Made by a program: the position numbers and the translations under genes. DNA of 64,000 nt from Aquabacterium sp. CECT 9606 (GTDB taxonomy: Bacteria > Pseudomonadota > Gammaproteobacteria > Burkholderiales > Burkholderiaceae_C), in the NCBI RefSeq assembly GCF_918741295.1, contig NZ_CAKKNB010000001.1:1178001-1242000 (forward strand). The letters run 5' to 3'. The notes under the pieces were generated by a model, which saw only the letters and a program-made list of their open reading frames with translations, made no database searches and was not told where the DNA came from. Shown one piece after another: positions 57,232 to 64,000 of this stretch (position 1 is the first letter of the stretch; every line of letters begins with the position of its first letter).

Positions 57232-57645
57232 TCAGACGACGGCGCCCATGATGGCGCCCGCGATCACCAGGCCTACCGCACCGAAGATGGCCAGGCCCAC
57301 GTAGAACAGCACCGGCCCGAAATTGCGCAGGGCCGACAGCGAGATCAGGGCGACCACGAAACCGACGAAGCCGACCAGGGCCTTGACGCTAGGCCCCAGC
57401 GCGGAGATCTGGGCGAGGGCGGATGTCAGCGGCCCGGTGATGCCGGTGAACGCCACCAGGTCGAGGGCGAAACCAGGCATGGACAGGCCCAAGCCCAGGG
57501 TGAGCATGGCCAGCGCCGAGGCCACACGCCAGCGCTTGTGTGTGGGCTTGCCGGTGACTCGGGCACTGGATGGGTTGCTTTGCTGATCATCCTGTTGGAC
57601 AGTTTGACGAACAGGGACGAAGGGATGGATGATGGCTGTGCGCAT
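57232..57645 (-). CDS. traA: TraA-like conjugative pilin precursor
   Basis: About 137 residues from ATG 57645; a longer frame extends upstream without support. A long basic leader is followed by 'ALAMLTLGLGLSMPGFA' and then a mature region of about 77 residues that starts near 'LDLVAFTG' and is almost entirely two hydrophobic segments ('SVKALVGFVGFVVALISLSA' and 'VLFYVGLAIFGAVGLVIAGA'). Size, hydrophobicity, the long leader and the position just before traL are those of F-type pilins. Sequence identity to F TraA is weak, so the call rests on features and context. Confidence 0.8.
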   Translation of the reverse strand: MRTAIIHPFVPVRQTVQQDDQQSNPSSARVTGKPTHKRWRVASALAMLTLGLGLSMPGFALDLVAFTGITGPLTSALAQISALGPSVKALVGFVGFVVALISLSALRNFGPVLFYVGLAIFGAVGLVIAGAIMGAVV

Positions 57646-57772
57646 GGGAATCTCCTGGCTGGGTTGCGCGTCAAGGCCTGACGCAGGCGGGGGCGATCCT
57701 GCGAACGTGTGAGCACGTCTCAGGAGGGGGATGCGGTGGGCGACGGGCTCACGGGTGAGGGCCATTGGTGTG

Positions 57773-58441
57773 TCATGGCCCACCCTCGGATGAGGCTGTG
57801 AACACGACCTCAACGCGACGATTGCGGGCTCGGCCCTCAGGTGTGTCGTTGTTGGCGATGTAGCAGCACAGGCCTCTGGCATCGATGCGGATGTCATTGG
57901 GGTGTGAGGGACTGATGCGCTTGATGTGATCTCGAACGGCATCAGCCCGAGCTAGCGCGATGGCCTGATTGGGCGCATCAGGGCCGACGTTGTCGGTGCG
58001 TCCCACGATGAGCACACGCTGGGCACGTCCCAGGGCTTTGGCTGCGCTGTTCAGCAGGGTCCGGTGTACAGGTGTCAGCACCGCACTGTCGGTTGCAAAC
58101 TCCAGGACCAGCACCTGAGGCTTGTGCAGCGGGGCAGGCTTGGTCACTTCAGTTGGCGCGACGGATGCAAGGGCGCGCGCGTTGCCTCGCATCGAAGGCT
58201 GCGGCTGTGCATCGGCCACAGCCAGCGTTTTGGGTGTGGTGGTAGGACAGGCAGGCTCGACGCACTGGGCAAAGTACGCGTCGCGGCCACGTTCAAGCTG
58301 CGCGATGTGTGAGGCGTTCCGCTTAGCTTGTGGTATCGCGGTTGCATGGCCCTGCTTGGCGGGCAAGGTGCAAGACGAGAAGGCAAACAGAATCACCGCT
58401 GCCGAGGCGCTGGTCATGGCGAGGTCCTGTACCCGCGTCAT
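57773..58441 (-). CDS. OmpA-like lipoprotein of the conjugation operon
   Basis: About 222 residues from ATG 58441, overlapping the transglycosylase stop (ATGA). Lipoprotein signal with lipobox 'FSSC', then a linker, then an OmpA C-terminal peptidoglycan-binding domain: 'VLVLEFATDSAVLTPVHRTLLNSAAKALGRAQRVLIVGRTDNVGPDAPNQAIALARADAVRDHI' and 'GRARNRRVEVVF'. Likely ties the pilus machine to the cell wall. A 127-bp gap to traA may hold a promoter. Confidence 0.88.
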   Translation of the reverse strand: MTRVQDLAMTSASAAVILFAFSSCTLPAKQGHATAIPQAKRNASHIAQLERGRDAYFAQCVEPACPTTTPKTLAVADAQPQPSMRGNARALASVAPTEVTKPAPLHKPQVLVLEFATDSAVLTPVHRTLLNSAAKALGRAQRVLIVGRTDNVGPDAPNQAIALARADAVRDHIKRISPSHPNDIRIDARGLCCYIANNDTPEGRARNRRVEVVFTASSEGGP

Positions 58442-58980
58442 GGCGACACCCGAGCGGCAAGGATGAAGAGGGGCTGCTTTGCCTCTGATCGGCTCTGCGG
58501 CCATACGGCGGTTGGCTGTGGGGACTGGATTGCCGAGGCGTGCAACTGCCGATAGACCTTCCAGGCGTAGCGTCTGCGTGCGCTCTGGCAGGCCACTCCC
58601 TTGAGTTGGGTACACGCTGCGTTGTAGGCACCCACCCCATCCCAGGTCAGCCCTTGCTTGGCCAGGGTTTGGGCAAGCAGCCAGGCGCCCACATGGATGT
58701 TCGTGCAAGGGCTGTACAGGTCGCTTTCGGTGATGCCGAACCGTGCCAGCGCAGGCAGGTTCGAGCTGTTGATCTGCATCAGCCCGATGTCATAGCTGCC
58801 CGTGCGTTGGCGGTGGCTGAGGTTGATTGCATTTGGATTGAGGTGCGACTCGACCTTTGCAACGGCATAGAGCAATTGCGATGACACGCCATATCGATGC
58901 GCCGCCTCGTCCCAGCAAGCCAGGGCGTGTGCCGGCAGGCTCAGCAGCGCAAGACATCCAGACAAGGGACCCCATTGCAT
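58438..58980 (-). CDS. Lytic transglycosylase (VirB1/IagB-like)
   Basis: About 180 residues (ATG 58980; a longer start at 59019 is possible). Signal peptide ending 'LPAHALAC', then an SLT domain with catalytic Glu in 'LLYAVAKVESHLNP', 'GSYDIGLMQINSSNLPAL' and 'NIHVGAWLLAQTLAKQG', 'GVGAYNAAC'. Opens peptidoglycan for assembly of the secretion channel. First gene of the tra run. Confidence 0.93.
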   Translation of the reverse strand: MQWGPLSGCLALLSLPAHALACWDEAAHRYGVSSQLLYAVAKVESHLNPNAINLSHRQRTGSYDIGLMQINSSNLPALARFGITESDLYSPCTNIHVGAWLLAQTLAKQGLTWDGVGAYNAACTQLKGVACQSARRRYAWKVYRQLHASAIQSPQPTAVWPQSRSEAKQPLFILAARVSP

Positions 58981-59178
58981 GGCGCACTCCAAACAAGACC
59001 GATGAATCCGCCAATGCACGTTGCGCGGCGGGACGGATGGGGTGAGACCGGCACGGTGCCGATCAAGGTCTTGTTCAGGTCTGCCGTGGTTGGACGACCT
59101 TGGCGTGGTCAGGGCACGTGAATCGTTTGGAGATTCTTCATGCCATGTGCTGGTCAGAGCGCTGGGCGGTCGATGGCC

Positions 59179-59676
59179 TCAGCGGGTCTGTGTGGCGTGC
59201 TCTGGACGGAAGCGCTGTGCCATGTTGATGCGAGCTTGTTGAAGGACGCTGGCGCCGGTCTCATCCGCCTGTTGACACAGCGCCACGCAGGCGGTGGTCA
59301 AGTGGTCGAGCTGGAACTTCGGGTTGGGGTGCCGATTGGCGGGTGAGCGCTGCAACTCAAGGAGCAAGTCGTACTGCGGTCGCCACATGGCTTCCCGACG
59401 ACGAGGCGTATTGGGCGAGCGGGCCACAAGCTCGGTTCCGAGAAAGCTGAAGATCTGTCTTGCCGCTTCGGGGCCGGAGAAGACCTGGGAGACGCAGGCA
59501 CTGATCAGGTCAGGAAATCGAAAGATCGGGCCGACGTTGCGATCGGACTTGAGCACGCCATAAAGCCAGACATGTTCTTCCAGCCACAGCCGCGTTTCGA
59601 TGACGTCGGACGGCTGGGATTCCACTGTTGCGGTGTGTCGAGAGTCCTGAAATCCGGGCGGTGCAGCGGTGAGCAT
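59179..59676 (-). CDS. Hypothetical protein upstream of the tra operon
   Basis: About 165 residues (ATG 59676; alternative upstream start at 59724). Soluble, no signal peptide or membrane segment. Features: 'VIETRLWLEEHVWLYGVLKSDRNVGPIFRFPDLISACVSQVFSGPEAARQIFSFLGTELV' and 'RPQYDLLLELQRSPANRHPNPKFQLDHLTTACVALCQQ'. No recognised family. Same strand as the tra genes, with a 198-bp gap, so it may be an element-specific accessory or regulatory gene. Confidence 0.6.
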   Translation of the reverse strand: MLTAAPPGFQDSRHTATVESQPSDVIETRLWLEEHVWLYGVLKSDRNVGPIFRFPDLISACVSQVFSGPEAARQIFSFLGTELVARSPNTPRRREAMWRPQYDLLLELQRSPANRHPNPKFQLDHLTTACVALCQQADETGASVLQQARINMAQRFRPEHATQTR

Positions 59677-59856
59677 GGTGCGTACCTCTGTTCTCTGATT
59701 CGGCAATCGCTCGGATGAGCGCATGAGTACAGATTAGGGCCAGGGTACAGCATGGTCACGGGTGAATGCGGGCTTTGTCATGGGGATTTCGGCTCCAGTT
59801 CATAGCGAGTACTGACGCGGTACGGCCAAGATGGAGGAGTTCAATTTCCGCGAGAC

Positions 59857-59880
59857 AAAAAAAGCCCGCCGATCAGCGGG
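59857..59880 (-). terminator. Rho-independent terminator
   Basis: On the minus strand a 5-bp stem (CCCGC / GCGGG at 59865-59869 and 59876-59880) with a 6-base loop is followed by seven T (59857-59863). It sits just after the stop of the small ORF at 59884 and would end minus-strand transcription coming from the metal-resistance genes or that ORF. Confidence 0.7.
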
Positions 59881-59883
59881 TGA

Positions 59884-60159
59884 TCAGCGAGCACAAGACG
59901 CATCGCTGTCATCACGGTGCGCCACCGGCTCAGGGAGGAAACGCCGGGCCGAGGTACGAACCTGCAGCAGCCAAATGATAAGGGGATTGGCGGCGATGTG
60001 GCCTGAGCACGGGTGTGCCCAGGCCATAGAGCAAGCGTTGCCATGTGCAAGTAGCCAGTTTTCCCATTCAAATTCGGGGAGGGCGCTCGCATTTCTGTCA
60101 ATGCGCGCGGCGTGGAGACGCCGGCAAGGCCAATGGCTCATGCACTGCAAATGGGCCAT
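59884..60159 (-). CDS. Small hypothetical ORF (91 codons)
   Basis: Starts 'MAHLQCMSHWPCRRLHAARI' and contains 'FEWENWLLAHGNACSMAW' and 'LIIWLLQVRTSARRF'. No family is recognised. Support is that its stop lies 4 bp before a terminator on the same strand; against it, codon use is not convincing and no ribosome-binding site stands out. The stretch 60160-60371 up to the MerR-type gene shows nothing else. Confidence 0.35.
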   Translation of the reverse strand: MAHLQCMSHWPCRRLHAARIDRNASALPEFEWENWLLAHGNACSMAWAHPCSGHIAANPLIIWLLQVRTSARRFLPEPVAHRDDSDASCAR

Positions 60160-60371
60160 CTGGCCGACACCTCAAGGGTGGTGGCGAGATCCAGTTCTAC
60201 GAGATTGGACCAGCCATGCAGCAACGAGAAAAGCCTCTGAATTGCGGCGACGCCAACAAATGCATGGACAGCCAAGAGCCCGAGCGCATTTCAGCGTGAA
60301 CTGGCTGCCAAATGCAAAGCACCACGCTTCTGCGCCACCCTATAGTTTCTGCGGGAGGCGTGGGAGAGGGG

Positions 60372-60824
60372 CTATCTACCAAGGCCATGTACCGAATCGA
60401 TGTGCTGGTGGCCGGTTTGCGAGGGCTGTTGATTCCCGTTGCTCAGTTCTTTTAGGATGCCGCAGTCGGCTGATTCCTTGGCCTCACCGCACTGGGAACG
60501 CAAGCTCTCCAACTGTGCCTTCAGGGCCACCAGCTCATCAATTCGCTGGGTGACATGACCAAGGTGCTCATCGAGCACACGGTTGGCATCTTCGCAACTC
60601 TGGGAGGGCTTGTCCTTCAGTCCAAGCAAGACACGAACTTCGTCGAGGCCCATGTCCAGGGAGCGGCAGCGCCGTATGAAGGCCAGTCGCTCAACGTGCT
60701 CAACATCGTAGATGCGATAGTTCGTGGCCGTGCGCGCGGGCTCGGGCAGGAGTCCTTCCCTTTCGTAGTAGCGGATGGTCTCCACCTGGGTGCCGGTGAG
60801 GTTGGCAAGATCGCCGATTTTCAT
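60372..60824 (-). CDS. MerR-family metal-responsive regulator, CadR/PbrR type
   Basis: 150 residues. MerR HTH 'MKIGDLANLTGTQVETIRYYEREGLLPEPARTATNYRIYD', then the dimerisation coil. A Cys at 'SQSCEDANRVLDEHLGHV' (near 78) and the C-terminal pair 'QCGEAKESADCGIL' fit the Cd(II)/Pb(II) site of CadR/PbrR, where Cys77-like plus Cys112/119-like residues bind metal. The C-terminus has a short 'GHQHIDSVHG' tail. Encoded 33 bp after the metal-export ATPase on the same strand rather than divergent, an uncommon arrangement. Confidence 0.9.
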   Translation of the reverse strand: MKIGDLANLTGTQVETIRYYEREGLLPEPARTATNYRIYDVEHVERLAFIRRCRSLDMGLDEVRVLLGLKDKPSQSCEDANRVLDEHLGHVTQRIDELVALKAQLESLRSQCGEAKESADCGILKELSNGNQQPSQTGHQHIDSVHGLGR

Positions 60825-60857
60825 TGGACGCCTCTCTGTTTGATGAAAGCCAGTGGC

Positions 60858-63485
<2,628 letters not shown>

Positions 63486-63621
63486 TTTCGCGACCTTTCT
63501 TTTTTGATGGAAGCGGAATCAGAGACGCGCCCTTGGGCATAAGCGATGAACGAGCCGTATCCTGGGGAAGCGGCCTTGATCAGGACGCTCCCAGGGATGA
63601 GTTGAATCCATGGCCGGCATC

Positions 63622-63990
63622 TCATGGGGTGTTACCCAACGCATCCCGCTTGCGCAACGGCGCAAAGCAGTTTTGAATGTTGACGAAGACGAGGTCGTCG
63701 GCCTGGAGGTCCAAATCATTGGGAATGGCCGAGATTCGCCGGGCCTTGTTCCTTGGACTACCGCGCACGTTGTAGGAAACAACGGCAAACCGGGTGTAGG
63801 GCGGGTTAGGACCCAGTTCCGAACGGCAGTCCGTCTGCAGGGTCTTCATGGGCGATTCAATGCCGCCCACTTCGACCACACGGGCCCTGCGCCAGCCTTC
63901 CTTGCGGCCGTAAGTGTCGGTGTCCATGCTGGCGCATCCAGACGCCAGCAGGGCCAGAAGCAGTGATACCCAAGTCAGTGACTTGATCAT
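63622..63990 (-). CDS. Small lipoprotein of unknown function
   Basis: 122 residues. Lipoprotein signal 'WVSLLLALLASGC' (Cys19). The rest contains 'RRARVVEVGGIES', 'YTRFAVVSYNVRG' and 'DLDLQADDLVFVNIQNC', consistent with a small beta-rich outer-membrane lipoprotein of the kind that precedes metal-export genes. No confirmed family. It lies 136 bp upstream of the P1B-4 ATPase on the same strand; no clear MerR-type promoter was seen in the gap. Confidence 0.6.
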   Translation of the reverse strand: MIKSLTWVSLLLALLASGCASMDTDTYGRKEGWRRARVVEVGGIESPMKTLQTDCRSELGPNPPYTRFAVVSYNVRGSPRNKARRISAIPNDLDLQADDLVFVNIQNCFAPLRKRDALGNTP

Positions 63991-64000
63991 GAGAGGTACT

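Overview
The window looks like a chromosome segment of a beta-proteobacterium of the order Burkholderiales (Comamonadaceae or a relative). The evidence is the GC-rich codon use and the classic gene neighbourhoods: ispE / tRNA-Gln / prs / rplY / pth, ffh next to a YpjD-like gene and pilS, and mutM / dynamin-like GTPase / mutY. Family calls come from reading protein motifs by eye; no database search was possible.

Positions 1 to about 19,150 are ordinary core genome: type IV pilus sensor pilS (cut by the window edge), both halves of the protein-targeting pathway (ffh, ftsY), rsmD, coaD, a ferredoxin, pth, rplY, prs, tRNA-Gln(TTG), ispE, lolB, a large TPR protein, mutM, a dynamin-like GTPase, mutY and exonuclease III.

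Positions about 19,150 to 36,400 are a patchwork accessory region. It holds a decayed AbiE-type toxin-antitoxin pair, IS110, IS3 and other transposase remnants, a TetR / cupin / GST / AhpD-like stress operon, a complete IS5-family element (4-bp target duplication ACCA), and a three-gene cassette of a BtrH-like acyltransferase with two hotdog thioesterases. Next comes a scar of three unrelated gene fragments (ABC-2 permease end, alkB beginning, dnaE beginning). Last is a hydrocarbon-oxidation module: a chemoreceptor, AraC regulator and AlkB monooxygenase, then a second di-iron hydroxylase with its own ferredoxin-reductase and a divergent AraC regulator.

Positions about 36,400 to 59,700 hold a nearly complete F-type (MPF_F) conjugative type IV secretion system on the minus strand. 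Transcription order is lytic transglycosylase, OmpA-like lipoprotein, traA-like pilin, traL, traE, traK, traB, dsbC, traV, traC, trbI, S26 peptidase, a hypothetical gene, traW, traU, trbC, traN, a hypothetical gene, traF, traH, traG. Many neighbours overlap by ATGA, which suggests translational coupling. No relaxase, coupling protein or integrase is visible, so the element continues outside the window or is incomplete. A second IS5-family element has split a small membrane-protein gene beside traG; removing the IS and one target copy restores a 107-codon frame.

Positions about 59,850 to 64,000 carry metal-resistance cargo: a P1B-4-like metal-exporting ATPase (SPC motif, His-rich linker), a CadR/PbrR-like MerR regulator and a small lipoprotein.
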